Assembly (NCBI GenBank): GCA_946807835.1
Contig: OX327702.1
Location: 3,720,001 to 3,784,000 of the forward strand
Length of the DNA stretch: 64,000 bases
Reading direction: 5' to 3'
Source: Ailanthus altissimus
Taxonomy: Eukaryota; Streptophyta; Magnoliopsida; Sapindales; Simaroubaceae
The notes under the pieces were generated by a model. It was not told the origin of the DNA. It did not search any database and saw only the letters and a list, made by a program, of their open reading frames with translations. This document shows, in pieces, positions 11,316 through 23,702 of this stretch (positions are counted from its first letter, which is position 1; every line of letters starts with the position of its first letter). The position numbers and the translations under genes were made by a program.

Positions 11316-13136
11316 TTGAACTCCTACAAAACAGCGTGTTTTGCTTTAGGGTTGATATAAAAAAACCTAAAACGACGTCATTTTGGCACTAACAAAATGA
11401 CATTATTTTTGAATATATATATATATATTTTTTTTTGTCAAGTCAATTTTTTGAACTTTGATCCATCTGATCAGTCTCGAATTGTATTTTCAAATTTGGA
11501 CCGATTTAAACAATTTTGAAACGTGTTGATTAAGTTGGTTTGGATTCAAAATTTTTTTTGGTCTTATGGAAGAGACCGACAAAATAATTTAACCTTGAGA
11601 TGTAAAGTTCACATCAATTTTACGAGTTGGTATATATATCATCCGATATGATATTATTTTGTTTAATAATTTTTTATTTAAAAATATCAAATTTAATATT
11701 AACTTTCACTATGTTATAAAATTGTATATTTTCTCTTAATTAGAAGAGTTTTCGTTTGCAATGTGTCTCAAAAACATTTTTTTTTTTTGGAGTCATTAAT
11801 TTTTTGAGTGAAATTTAAATTTATAATTATATTAGTTTATTTTTATATAAGGCATTTAATTTATTTCACTCATATTTATTTTATGAAAGTGTATTGAAGT
11901 ATACTAAATATCTTATAGTAAATTGATATATTTTTTTTAATAATTAATTATTTCAAACTATGTCATATTATATTTAAATGTTTATGTTATGTTATGAAAA
12001 AAGCGTTTATATTATAATTTTGACCTCAAATATTTGTAATTGAGATTACACAGCACTTATATCAATAGAAATGAGTTTAAACAGTTTATATATTAAAAGG
12101 TATTATATATGAAATGATAATATTCTATAAGTTTATATTTATATAAATAAAAGTAATTTTTAAACCACGAAATGACATCTCCCCCTTTTAAATTTAACAT
12201 GAGATTAAAGTTTTTGTGACTCATTTGTATAAACGTAAAGCCTATGGTCATGTATAGGAGTATTTTGCTCTTTGAAAATTTTGTTCTATACATACATAAA
12301 AAACGATGATATAATTAATAATTTATGTGTATGTTTAATACTCAGCCCAAAGAATATTTAGGGTACAATGAAATTTTTATGTGAGTATTAATTAGTGTAA
12401 AATTTTATAAAAATATTTATTTTCATGACATAAATTGAACTCCTACAAAACAGCATGTTTTGCTTTTCGATTGATATAAAAAAAACCTAAAACGACGTTA
12501 TTTTGGCACTAACAAAATGACATTATTTTAGAATATTTTTTTTGGCAAGTCTCAATTCTCTAAATTTTTCGAATCGATTTGAGAATTTTTTGAACTTTGA
12601 TCCAAACTGATAAAGTCCCTTAAAATGGGCCTCGATCAGTCTCGAATTGTGTTCTCAAATTTGAACCAACTTAAAAAATTTAGAACGAGTTGATTAAGTT
12701 GGCTTGAGTTCAAAATTTTTTTCTGGTCTTATATAAAAGACCGACAAAATAACTTGACCTCGAGATGCAAAGCCCACATCAACTTCACAAGTTGGTACAT
12801 ATATCACTCGATGTGATACTATTTTGTTTAATAATTTTTTTATTTAGAAATATCAAGTTTAATATTAACTTCCATTCTGTTATTAAATTTTTTTATTTAG
12901 AAATATTAAGGTTTTTGTGACTTGTTTGTATACAAATAAAGCCTATGGCCATGTATAGGAATATTTTGTTCTTTGAAAATTTTGCTCTATGCATGCATAA
13001 AACGATAATATAATTAGTAACTTATGTGTATGTCTAATACTCAGCCCAAAGAATATTTAGGGTACAATGAAATTTTTATGTGAATATTAATTTAGTATAA
13101 AATTTTATAAATATATTTATTTTTATGACATAAATT
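11316..13136 (+). repeat. Tandem duplication of about 1.12 kb, second copy shortened
   Basis: Unit 1 is 11316-12434 and unit 2 is 12435-13136. Both open with TTGAACTCCTACAAAACAGC, continue with CCTAAAACGACGT and ATTTTGGCACTAACAAAATG, and end with TACTCAGCCCAAAGAATATT...CATAAATT. Unit 2 lacks the part equivalent to about 11710-12195 and has about 70 extra bases near 12550-12635. A 19-bp word (TTTTTTTATTTAGAAATAT) occurs twice around the deletion scar in unit 2 (about 12834 and 12888). No coding content seen. Confidence 0.85.
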
Positions 13137-14215
13137 ATATATGAACTATTTAATGAAAATTATTTATAAGATTATGTTAGATTTTTAAAAAAATTTATAT
13201 TAGCTTAATAAAAATAGAATTTAATGTTTCTCATGCTGTTGTGAATATCGAAATCATACATGTTAATATTGGTACGTATAATCTAAAGTTTATTATTATT
13301 ATTATTATTTATTTATTTAAATTAATCCACTCATTAAGTTTTACAAAATTCACCAATTTTCACATTTTTTTTTCTCTTAAGAGATTTTAGACTTTTTTTA
13401 ACTTAGTGACTAATTGAGACGAGTCACGTGTTGGTATTCTTAAGTTATTTTATGGGCCATGCAAAACTATAGACTTTTTTTATTTTTGGTTGTTATAACT
13501 TATTCTTATTAGGGTATTTTATGTTCGGATATGTATTATATCATTTGGCATTGGATGTCATAAATGTTATTAATTTTGTTTTATATGTTTAGGTAGATGG
13601 GTGTGTTATATATGTGTATTTTCACTTGATGATGATGATTGTGTGTTTGTGGATGAGAAATAGGAAGTTTGAAAGTATAGTTATTTGTATTAAGTAAATA
13701 GAAGTGTCATCTTTTAGTTTCAAGTTTAAAAAATGCCTATAAAACAAGAGAAGTTTTATTAAAATTTTGGTAGAATTCCTACTATAATATAAGTGTATGA
13801 ATGTCTACAAGGTAGTAATCGAGATCCATCTTAAAATTTTAAAACAATTACGAGGTGTGTCGTTTTAGTTGCTATCAAGCATATGTTATGATTCTATAGA
13901 CTTTCTTTTTTAATGAGTTAGTCTTATGGTTAATATAGTGGAAATAATATTTTATAAGTACAACTATGTTATTGCATCGTACTAGATCCATCACTAAACA
14001 GAACCCTCGTTCTAATTGTTATAAGAAAATGAGCTAGTTAATGAAGGCGCAGAAGAATCTAATGTTTATACCCTAAAAGATGAATTCTAGTCTTTATGCT
14101 TTTTGTTTAATTTATTTTCATTAGTGTTGTACGTGGCTAATTTTGGCCTAATCCATAGGACTAAGTTTTATACATTTAAGTTAGTGATTGATCTTATTAC
14201 TATTGTTCACTCTTA
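13137..14215. other. AT-rich intergenic DNA, nothing recognised
   Basis: ATT/TTA microsatellite-like runs at about 13285-13320 and otherwise unassigned sequence up to the gypsy element. Confidence 0.45.
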
Positions 14216-14352
14216 AAAAATCTGCCTTTCGGCTTAAGGCCTTTAAGCTTGACAAAGGTTGGCCCTGAGAGCCCAATTATACATTTTCTTCAAAAAAATC
14301 ACTCTCCTCAAAGGCCCGCCGCTTCTTGAGCAGCAATTCTAATTCAAAGATG

Positions 14353-16104
14353 AGCCCTGGCCAACTATGTAGCCGAAATCACCTACAAGATAGTCGCGAA
14401 TGAGAAGATAGGTGACCGACCCCCTGAGGCAATTTCGAAAAAATGGCTGCTTTACATTGACGGGGCATCCAACCTGCAAGGGAGTGGAGTAGGGATCATC
14501 CTCATAAGCCCCAAATGAGACGAGATTAAATACACAATTCACTTTAGGTTCAAAGCTTCGAACAACGAGAAAAAATACGAAGCTCTCCTAGTCAGATTAA
14601 AGGTGGCTCATGCACTGGCTGCGAAGAAGTACTAGTTAAGAGCGACTCCTAACTGGTGGTAAATCAAGTCAATGGTAACTTCGAAGCAAGAAAAAGAAGA
14701 ATGATCGTATAACTTGCAATGGTACAGAGGTTAACTGGTCAATTCAGAGAAATATGGATAGAGCTGATCTCGAGAAACGAGAATCATCAAGCAGATGTCA
14801 TTACCTAAATGGCGTTAGCAAAAAATGTCTGTATGCCCCGTACGGTACCTATAGAACTTTTATCAAAGCCCAGTACCTAGGAAGATGAGCAGATCATGCA
14901 GGACTGACCCTATCAATGACTATATTTCAAGTGAGACAGTTCCAGCTAACAAAAAAGAAGCCCAAAAAATTAAGTATCGGACTGCTAGATATTTAATAAT
15001 CGGTGAGGTATTATATCGAAGGGGTTTCTCACACCCTTACATGAGATGCCTGGGCCCCTGGAGGCGGAGCGAGTCCTGAGAGAAATTTACAAAGGAGTTT
15101 ACAATAACCACTTGGGGAGGGAAGCCCTAACTCACACAGTTTTCCAAACTGATTACTATTGACCAACCTCCTTACAAGACGCTAAAAACCTGGTTCAGCG
15201 TTGTAATGCTTGCCAAAGATTCATAAAAAAGATTCAGGCGCCACCGAGAGAGCTGACCACAATGAGCGGACCACGATGAATGAACCATAGCTCTAGGGCA
15301 ATGGATCTTGCAAGTATATGGTCGTGGCGGTCAACTACTTCATCAAGTGGATCGAGACTGAGCCGCTATCAAAAATCATGGAGAAAAGTGTCTGGGACTT
15401 TGTGTAGAGAAGTACGATATGTTAGTATAGCATCCCACATACCATTATCACCAACCACGGGAAACAGTTCAATAACAACAACTTCAAGCATTTTTGCGAA
15501 TAACTGGGAGTAAGGTTGTCATTCGCCTCCTCCGCACACCCTAAAACCAACGGCCAAGTCGAATCTTCCAATAAATTGATCAAAAAACTGCTAAAGAAAA
15601 AGCTAACAAAAAGAAAGGGAGCGTGGGTGAAGGAGCTGCCAGAAGTGCTATTGGCGCTCCGAACGTCTAGCAAGACAGCCACTGGCGAGACACCATTCTC
15701 ATTAGCCTTTAGAAGTGAAACAGTAATCCTCGCAAAAATTGGGACTCTGAGTCACCGAGTCCTAAAATTTTCCGAAGCCATCAACAATGAGCTAGTGAAG
15801 AAGGGGTTGGACTCGATAGAACAACTTAGGAATCAGGCCCAGATTTGAGTGGCAGCCTACCAGTAGAAGGTAACCAAGTACTATAACAAGAGGGTCAGGG
15901 CCCAAGATTTCGAGGATGGAGACCTAGTGTTAAAGAGGGTAGTATCGTACAAAGAATCCTGCAGACGAAGTTCTCAGCCCGACCTAAGAAAGACCGTACA
16001 AGGTCTTCAGGCATATCGGAGGGGCGTATAAGCTCAAAGGGGCAGACAGGCAAACTATCAGAAAACCAGGGAATGCCGAGCTACTAAGACAATACTACCT
16101 CTAA
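14353..16104 (+). pseudogene. Gypsy pol remnant: RNase H and integrase
   Basis: RNase H is recognised by LYIDGASN (about 14448-14475), then EAxYEALL-like and NHQADV/ALA-like blocks to about 14830. The integrase zinc-binding region follows, with HLGREAL near 15108 and CNACQRF near 15202, then PPRELTTMSGP. The catalytic core is frameshifted between about 15290 and 15510. Past it, SAHPKTNGQVES (from 15528), ELPEVLLALRT and TATGETPFSLAF are clear, then KYYNKRV and the integrase C-terminal block, ending at the stop at 16102-16104. There are several stops and frame changes. The order and motifs identify a Ty3/gypsy integrase; the lineage is inferred. Confidence 0.85.
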
Positions 16105-16384
16105 ATGCTTTTCTATTATTATTTATGCAATCATTTCCTATGTATAAACATTGTGCCTAAATGAAAAAAAATTTCATTCTTGGATATGTGCCCACGAGAA
16201 ACAAATGGACTGGAACATGGAATGAATTGCTCGTGTATGATGCCCTTGGGTTATTTAACAAAGGATTTGCCCCTAACCGTAAGAAACATTATATCGCACC
16301 TTATCACAGCACCCTCATCATCATCATTACACAACACCTTGTCTTTAATAATGCATCACCATATCGCGGAGCACTTTGCTATAT

Positions 16385-16625
16385 CGATTTGACACTTGCA
16401 GAGCATTTCACCATGATTGGTTCAACACTCGCAGAGCACTTCACTGTTAGTGGTTCAACGCTCGTAGGAGCATTTCACCATGACCAATTCGATGCTCATG
16501 GAGCACCTCACGTCACTAGTTTGACACTCACGAAGCATTTCACCTTGGCCGATTCGACACTCACAAAGCACTTCACCGTAATTAGGTCGATGCCCGTAGA
16601 GTATCTCACCGTCACTGATTTGGCA
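16385..16625 (+). repeat. 33-bp tandem repeat in the gypsy post-pol region
   Basis: Units start at 16392, 16425 and 16458 and continue with more divergence to about 16625 (around 7 units). A 33-bp unit keeps frame and reads as an 11-residue repeat of type TLAEHFTVIGS. I do not think the peptide is real: the frame has no gag/pol match and lies downstream of the pol stop. Tandem repeats in this part of Tat elements are known in other plants. Confidence 0.85.
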
Positions 16626-17640
16626 CAAAGGCAATTAAGACGGTTCAGCGGGGTGAGGGTTGTGGTATTTCTACAGTATTACCATGAGTTACACCATGGC
16701 GCCTATTGAAGAAGATTTGATCATAGTTTTTTCACGATATCATTGTGGCCTTTTCACAGCACCCATAGTAGGTTGTTCAAAGTTATTACACTGAGCCAGT
16801 CTCCTGAATATACCAAAAGGCTCCTCATACAACAGTCATTCCAGGTCGTGTGCCTTTTGTTTATTGTTATACTGGATCGAATAACTATTTCCACCACAAC
16901 GATGGCCCAGTTGCTACCTTGGTCTGCGTGACCTATCGCCATATCTCCAAATAGAGCCAACTGTCATCTGGTCATTCAGGAATATATTTTATCCATATGT
17001 TGATCTCAATATTATACGACCATTGTTATTTACGATTAACCAGGCTTATCTACTCACTGAGTTGGCTATTAATACAGGGTGCACCGAGAAAATCTTTACT
17101 TCAAATTATTTGAAGATGATATGTTTGTTGGCATTTGCACAACCGAGATTAAGACTTATCGACCATATAAAAGCCGTTCGGCCCCAACGAAGGTTGTTTG
17201 ACAATACGATCAACCTTTTTATTACAAGCCTTATTGTCATAAGTAAATTATCTTAGTTGAAACAATGGTTATTACGAACGACGTCGTGGTTATTTTAATA
17301 TGTTCGATGTGTTTTTTAAGTGGTCCAGCTATGTTACCAAGTTTCATTGCGGCAAAACAAACTTACTTTAAGTAGGTTAGGAAGAACAGATCCGCACAAA
17401 TTGCGTCCACTTATAAAAAATATTACAAAGTTTAGCTACAAGAAAATCCAAATGCTAAAAATCCTATGCATTACAAAGGAAAAGAGAACGGAAAAAGTAA
17501 AGAATGAGGGAAAGGATTGCTTAGGCTGTGGGGCCTGTGTCAAGCGTCTCCAAATCCATAATAAGAATGAATTCGGGAGCAGTGTTGACTGGAGGAATCG
17601 CAGCGACAAGGAGTTCGATCGGAGCTTCAACTAACCTCAG
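16626..17640. other. Gypsy internal region, no assigned coding
   Basis: Lies between the 33-bp repeats and the antisense ORF. Open stretches exist on both strands but none shows a recognisable motif. Confidence 0.4.
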
Positions 17641-20058
17641 AGGCTCAACGGGAGCAGCACCACTAATCTGCCCTTAGATGGCAAGGGTGGCAACCTTATT
17701 GCTACCCATAACTGCAGCAGTACTGGCAGAGAGGAGCTCGTTGGCCAGGGGAACATCATCAGCATCAGCACTAGTAAACATCGATGTTTCATTGTCCCGA
17801 GCCCCAGAGGCCTCCCTTTCATAGAAAGAACTACCAGTGGCTAGAAACCACAGCCATTGAAGATCAATCTCCAAGTAGTGCTCCTCGAAAAGGGCGATAG
17901 ACCTCTGGAACCCTTCCATCACTCCTTGGCGGAAGCCTTCCTCGTGGCCAACTAACCAGTGGTTCCTCTGTTGCTGGAGCTGGGCTATCAAAGAATTTTG
18001 ACTTTGTTCAACCAGCTCCCTCTCCTGCTGAGCCGCTGCTGTCAGCTCAGTAACTTAGGCCCCTGCTGCAGCCAGAGAATTCATCATCTTCTGCTCGACC
18101 AACTATTTTCGATGATCAAGTTCGGATAATTTACTCTCCGTCATAGCCCCGGCGATCATCATCTCATCTATTTTGGCTCCCGCCTCATCCGCCATTTTTC
18201 TTTCCTGCTTGATGAACCTCTTTACCCGCTGAGTTTCAACCCTAGACCAAGCAAGGTCATCCTCTACTTTTTGAGCTCAGGATGCAAAACCTATTATCTC
18301 GGACCAGAACCGAGAAAGAAAAAAAACAGACTGCAAGAGATATAGAGTTAGGACAAGCAGATACCAAAAATGAAAAAGTGGGAAACACACTAAAGACAAA
18401 ATAACTTACGTCAAGGGCAAATCCAAGTACAAAGTTGAAGCCCATAGCAAGGTCTAAAAAAGACGTTTGACCCACCCAGGTGGGGGTCACTGGAAGTAAG
18501 AAGCTCAGATTCTCACTGGCCCCCGGGACCAGGACAGAGGCGGACACACTAGAAGGACCCTCTCGGGATAATGGCCTTTCCCGCCTCAAGGAGCTTAACA
18601 ATGCCATAACACCCCCAGCCTGTGTAACCTGCATTGGGTGATGGGCCGGTGAACCTTAGCTCCTGCTTTGAGATTGAGTGGTAGAGGAGTCATGTGGCTG
18701 AACCTCGACAAAAACCCGCTCTCTAGACAAAGAGCTGCCCTGGGCTAAACCTCTTTCCTAAACATATGGACTCTAGGTGAACCTATCCTTGTAAGCCCGC
18801 TCACCAATAGATTGTGAAGATCCCTCCCGTGGGAAGGCCCCCCTGCTCGGCATCTCCCCGAGGTAAAAAGCATGTCCATAACGCTGTCAGGGTTGAGAGG
18901 CTTGGACATCCTCTCTCCACCACCTTACTTGGACATCCCTATGTTTTGCATAAATGTGAGAACGAGAAAGAACGAAAGGAATCAGTCCAAAATAAAGGAA
19001 CAAAAACTTACATCGGATTTAGGGCAGGGATGGAACAGAGGTTACCAAGCCTGATCGACAAGGTTAGACGGGGATAGCAATTCCTAGACCGAACAGATGT
19101 ATTGAAGCATGATGTTTATCCAATTAAGGGTCTGCCTGAACACCTCCACGTCAATAGCCCAGGTCAATGCAGAAACAAAACAAATAAGAGGATTCAGCTG
19201 AGCCGTGCAGATTAATAAAGTATACACATATGAAAGGACTGGGACTTGCATCTGAGAAAAAGGCAGCAGGAACAACCCACTCTCCCCTGTCCCTCTTAGA
19301 GACCCTCTGACCCCACTTTCCTCTAGCGAAGAACCACTCCCCTTTTTAATCTTTTATAGAGGTGGGTCGACCAGGGACCGGGTTCTAAAGACCATGAAAA
19401 TAAAGATAATAGAAGCCCTTTGACTTCTAACATTGCTCTTGAAGTGGTACAAGTAGCATAATTCTTGAAAATTTGGGGGGGGGGGGGGGTGGGGGAGCAT
19501 TGCCCTTACCCACAAGACGAACAAACTCACTAAAGCCCTCTATGAATTGGGATCTAGCTGGGATGGAGCTATATCAAGGTGGGCTAACATCTTAGTGAAA
19601 TATCATTACATGGGAAGCCTGAGACCCAACCTCAAAAACTCTACATGAATGGTCACCTCACCTTCAGTAGGACTACTCGGGTAATATTCCTCGATAGATG
19701 TCTAAGAGTGGCCATTTTGAGAATGTCATATAAATACCTAATAAGGTCTAAATTGCCCTCGTTCAGGCAAGAGGCATGGTATTTGGTTTTTTATCTCGAA
19801 CTCTACCACCTCTACACCATCTCTTGCCTCAGGGTTCTCAGAATCATTGCCCACCCCCTTCCTAGCACTCAAGGCTAACTCGATCTCGCCTAGAACTACC
19901 TCTAATGAAAAAGAAGCACCACCTGCTGAGGTAAACGCCCCCTCACTCACTCCGGCCCCTCTGCCCCTCCCAACCAATGGAAGCTCGGGGGACTGTTCCC
20001 CATCCTCATCAGCCATATTCACGATTGGAAAGCCTAAGTTGTCCCTAAAGGCCATCAA
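17641..20058 (-). pseudogene. Antisense extra ORF (aORF) of the gypsy element, broken
   Basis: Read on the minus strand from 20058: a start with MADEDGEQSPELP a few residues in, then a Gly/Ser/Ala-rich acidic stretch. From about 19845 to 19738 comes a conserved-looking block (EVVEFEIKNQIPCLLPE). After several stops and a poly-C run, 18634-18257 is open. A Gln/Glu/Lys-rich region predicted as coiled coil runs from about 18255 to 17900 (KRFIKQERKMADEAG, QLQQQRNHW). The piece at 17991-17674 ends with EGFQRSIALFEEHYLEIDLQW. Function is unknown; such antisense ORFs in Tat elements are described without an established role. The element's position and strand make it a transposon gene, not a host gene. 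Confidence 0.6.
19475..19495 (+). repeat. G15-T-G5 tract
   Basis: Fifteen G, one T, five G. It lies inside the antisense ORF (a poly-C on the coding strand), where slippage would shift frame. It could fold as a G-quadruplex on the + strand. Confidence 0.9.
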
Positions 20059-21117
20059 TACACAATGATACTTCCTAAATAAAGCTACTAGCTATAAGGC
20101 AAGAATAACGACAAATTAACCACACCCAGAATATGGTAAAAGCATACAACAAACATCAGGGCCAGAAAAAGCGAGAAAAGCCAAAATAAAGAAACATTGA
20201 CAAAAAACCAGAAAAACAGCCTAAAAAGACTATTTAGCTACTCAGAGAGAAGAGGCAGTAGCAAATGTAAGTGAAACGAACACAAAGAAATCAAAAGGAA
20301 AATAAAAACACGTACTTACCCAGAAAAAGTGTAGAAAGCCAAAGGATCAGTGGCGACGGAGACTGAAAAGCACCAAGCAAGGAAAAAAAAAGAGATAATG
20401 GCAACACAGCGAGATGATAGCAAAGAAAAAGTATACAGGATAAAAAGTGCAAACTGAGGAAGAGGGTGGCTATTTATAATGGCAAAAAAGTGATCCAAAC
20501 CATTCAAATTAAAATGAACAGACGAGATCGATGGGAAAAATGAAGCGACCCTTGAGGCCAAAGGCATGACGCTTCGAGTTCTCAGATGCAATAAATGTGT
20601 GTCCCTTCAAGTAAACAGTGACCTAAGCAGTTAGATTCAACAGATCAAAATATACGGCCTAGGATATTTTGATCAATTAAACATCACTCAAAAAGTGGAA
20701 GAGACATGACTTTTGGGTCTCAGACACTATCAACCGCATGATTAAAAGCAAATCAATGGTTAAATAATAGGTTCCTTGCTCGAGAAACCTTCTACACGAA
20801 TCAAGGATGACGCTTGAGAAGACCTGCCATTAATACCTGAAGAAAGTTCTTGGAGAAGTCGCCATTACATGATAGTAACTCTTCGAAACTGCCATGACCT
20901 CATCACACCAAGCCGACTAGCCATGACACTCTCAAATTCAAATGGCTGAATCATGTGTCAACACTACTGCCCAGGGAGCAGTTTAGATAGGCTCAGACTG
21001 AGAAAACGCCAACACAAGGAAAAAGCAAATAGATACTTGAAGGACGACCTGGTCTGACCAGTTTAGAGTAGAATTTTTAATTTTTTATGAATCAAAACTA
21101 GAAACTAACGAACCCAT

Positions 21118-22090
21118 GTTCCCCCTAGAGAGAAAATCCTCTTTTGGGCTTAAGGCCTCTAAGCCTGACAAATGTCGGTCCCCGAGAGTCTAGTCAGATG
21201 TTTCTTTTAGAAAGCCATTCTCCTTAAAGGCCCGCCGCTACTTGAGCAGCGAGTTCAATTCAAAGACGAGCCTAGAGTAATGGCCAATTTGGCTAATTTG
21301 ATTGATAATTAGAAACACCCGTTCGTCCAAGCCTACCCAGATCCAACCACGGTCCCTATCTACATACTAGTCAGATCGGTTCATCCTAATGCTTGCGCAA
21401 TTAGCGAAGAAGTTTGGGTTAACTGTCTACCAAATGGGTCGATCAGGTATAGCCAGTGTAATCAACGAAAGGCCCGCCCTTCAAATCCTAAATCACAACC
21501 AAACCGATAATAGAGATGCCGCCAAAATCTGACCCGAGCCACTTGAATCTAGTCTCACATTTAGCCACAACTACCAGTAGAGACAAACTAAAAGAATATA
21601 CTTAACACATCAAATGGTACCTGACATACAACGGAAACAGGATCAGGAGATCCCAAGAAAGATTTTTAGCATGTGTCAGTGCACAACAGAAAGATAGTTG
21701 GCGTGTGTCAAATACATAGCAAAAGGGTATTTGGCATGTGTCAGACACGCAGCAGAAGGATATTCAGCATAAGTCAAAAATACAGCGAAGGCAAAAAACC
21801 CAAAAGGGCCCTCAAATACTTGTACTATAAGAAGAAAAAAAAAAAGATATTGAAAAGGAGGATGCCAGAAGAATAGCAGAAGGAATCGTCCAAAAAGATT
21901 TCTTTTTTGCTTTAGAGATATTCTTCCTTCTTTCATTTCAGATTCAAACCAACCTCCCATAAAAGAAAACAAAAAATTTTTGTCTGACCTAAATATCGGA
22001 GCGTCTATGCCAGAATTCACTCCAATGAGATTGTCATCGAGCTTGTGTTCGTATTTTTTACAGACTTTTCACAGCTCGTAGCAAAAAGAA
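21118..22090 (+). mobile_element. Putative 3' LTR of the gypsy element
   Basis: Shares about 140 bp (GGCTTAAGGCC...AGCCTGAC...AAAGGCCCGCCGCT) with 14216-14352. A TATA-like ACTATAAGAAG at about 21822 is followed by a pyrimidine-rich leader-like segment. The start at TGTTCCCC (21118) and the end near 22090 are guesses, because the left copy is too short to set the borders. Confidence 0.45.
21658..21792 (+). repeat. Four 32/33-bp tandem units in the putative LTR
   Basis: The shared core GGCATGTGTCAG recurs at 21669, 21701, 21734 and 21767 (spacing 32, 33, 33). The unit is unlike the 33-bp repeat at 16.4 kb in sequence but has the same length. Confidence 0.8.
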
Positions 22091-23490
22091 AACCAAAGCC
22101 AGTACTAATTACTCTAAATAGAATGAGGCCCAAATTTTATTTTCGCTCACAAATAAATTTAAAATTCATTAACTCAAAAAATTATTTTTTCAAATCAACA
22201 ATTCTTTTATTATTTTTTTAATTATGTATTATAAAAGCTATTATTCGATAAATATTGATAAAAACAATACTTTCTCTTTCAATTGCCACTTTTATTAGTA
22301 GAAAATTTGTATTTAATAAAGTGTTATTTTATTATAAAAAAAAAGTATTATTTTGTTGTAAATTATATATTAAAATTAAATAAATTTTGTCACAGTTTTA
22401 TCGTTGTAGGATTGTGGCATTTTTTAAAGTCGATGAAAATGAGATTTTCTCACAATAATGTTTTTTACAACGAAAAAGGCTTGTCGCTTCAAGTCATTGT
22501 GAGACGTTGCTTTCATCGCACACTTCATCTCCATTTCGTTTTTGTCGCACTTAATATAATCTAAATTACAATATTTGTAAGGTTTTACACATAATACAAT
22601 CGTGAACAAATTTATAACCTTCTATTGCAACAATAATTATCATCCTTATTAATACGTACAATTTGTTTGATTGCCGAAAATTATCACGCATAGCAAATAT
22701 GCCTTTATAATTTTGGTCGTTGAAAGCTCACTACAAGAATATTGTGACGTGCTATAAAATTTTTGGTCTCTTTATGTTGATTTTTGGCCTTATATTTTTG
22801 TGACATTAAAATGATTGTCATTCATTGATCGAAATAGATAAAGACAATCACGTTATTTGTAATTGTTATATTTTAAAATTTTAAAATTTATTTCAATTTT
22901 TTTTAATTCAATATATATATATATATATAGATATCAAACTCTTATTTAGTGATAATTTAATAAAACACATATATTATATCTAAGAGAATAATTAGTTACG
23001 TTAATTGAATCAACAAAAAAGTATTAAAAACGAATTTAAGTATAAAATAGAGATAGAAAAAGACAATCATGATAATATTTTGATAATCCCTCTCTCCTAT
23101 TCTTGTTCCATCTAGCCCATTATGTTGTTCCTTCGTGTATCTCCCCAATTTTATAGATCTTCTTGTATAATATAAGACTCGTTCGATTGCGATCATCTTT
23201 CAGGGGCATCACATGCTTTGACTTTGTAAAGAAGTAAAATGAGAAAATTCTAAATAATTATCAACAATAAAAACTCAAACACGCATACACACTACAGTTT
23301 ATAATTTTGATACTGAAAAGTAAAGCTTAAAATTTTGAAAAAAAGGCAATGACATCATCCATGGCTTTTCGATGATAAATAAAGTCATACATTACGAAAC
23401 AAAAATGCAAGATGTTTTAGTAAGAAAGCTTTTTATTTACACGGGCTATAACTATTGTGGCGAAAATCTTCTACTTTTGTGCCCTTAACG
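22091..23490. other. AT-rich DNA with a CACTA-type terminus at 22729
   Basis: CACTACAAGAAT at 22729-22740 matches the usual terminal motif of CACTA (En/Spm) transposons, and GTGACG/GTGAGACG-like words lie on both sides. No matching inverted end was found within the next 1 kb, so this may be a single broken end. A (TA)n run is at about 22911-22930. Nothing else recognised. Confidence 0.4.
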
Positions 23491-23499
23491 GTCGACAGG

Positions 23500-23702
23500 T
23501 TTTGGTTTTGTTTGCCGGATTAATCATGCTAGGACAGTATTATTCTCTGGAATCAGTAAATGTTCGGGCTTGCTTCCGAGTCCCAAATGCAGAGGCATTA
23601 ATTTAGTGCTGCATAAAGGTTTATTACAGTTGAAGGCATTAGGCTACTCCCAAATCGAAGTTGAATTTGATGCGGCCACAATCATCACCGATATTTTATT
23701 TA
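23500..23702 (+). pseudogene. RNase-H-like (RVT_3) domain, left half
   Basis: One open frame reads GFGFVCRINHARTVLFSG, then LQLKALGYSQIEVEFDA. This is the central part of the plant RVT_3 / RNase-H-like domain, often found at the C-terminus of LINE polyproteins or in related host pseudogenes. It stops exactly at the copia insertion site, and the continuation is at 31942-32115. The usual catalytic aspartate-containing start lies outside what I can align. Whether it came from a LINE or from another gene is not resolved. Confidence 0.65.

Larger units (their letters stand above)
14216..22090 (+). mobile_element. Decayed Ty3/gypsy element, Tat-like layout
   Basis: Left to right: a piece of about 140 bp (14216-14352) that also occurs at 21131-21280; the RNase H and integrase part of pol (14353-16104); a long non-pol region with 33-bp repeats and an antisense ORF (16105-20600); and the putative 3' LTR. 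Pol then antisense ORF then LTR is the layout I know from Tat-lineage elements such as maize Grande. Gag, protease and RT are missing on the left, where the LTR-like piece joins RNase H directly near 14352, probably by deletion. The TGGCCAA word near the junction occurs in both parental segments. The outer limits are approximate and no target duplication was found. Confidence 0.72.

Noticed and set aside
16161..16709. A 182-codon plus frame with TLAEHFT repeats
   Set aside because: It lies after the gypsy pol stop, is built mostly from a 33-bp tandem repeat, and has no known domain; treated as non-coding repeat.
17320..17634. A 104-codon plus frame with a CLGCGACVKRL segment
   Set aside because: The cysteine pattern is too short to be a real domain, and the region overlaps the end of the gypsy antisense ORF.
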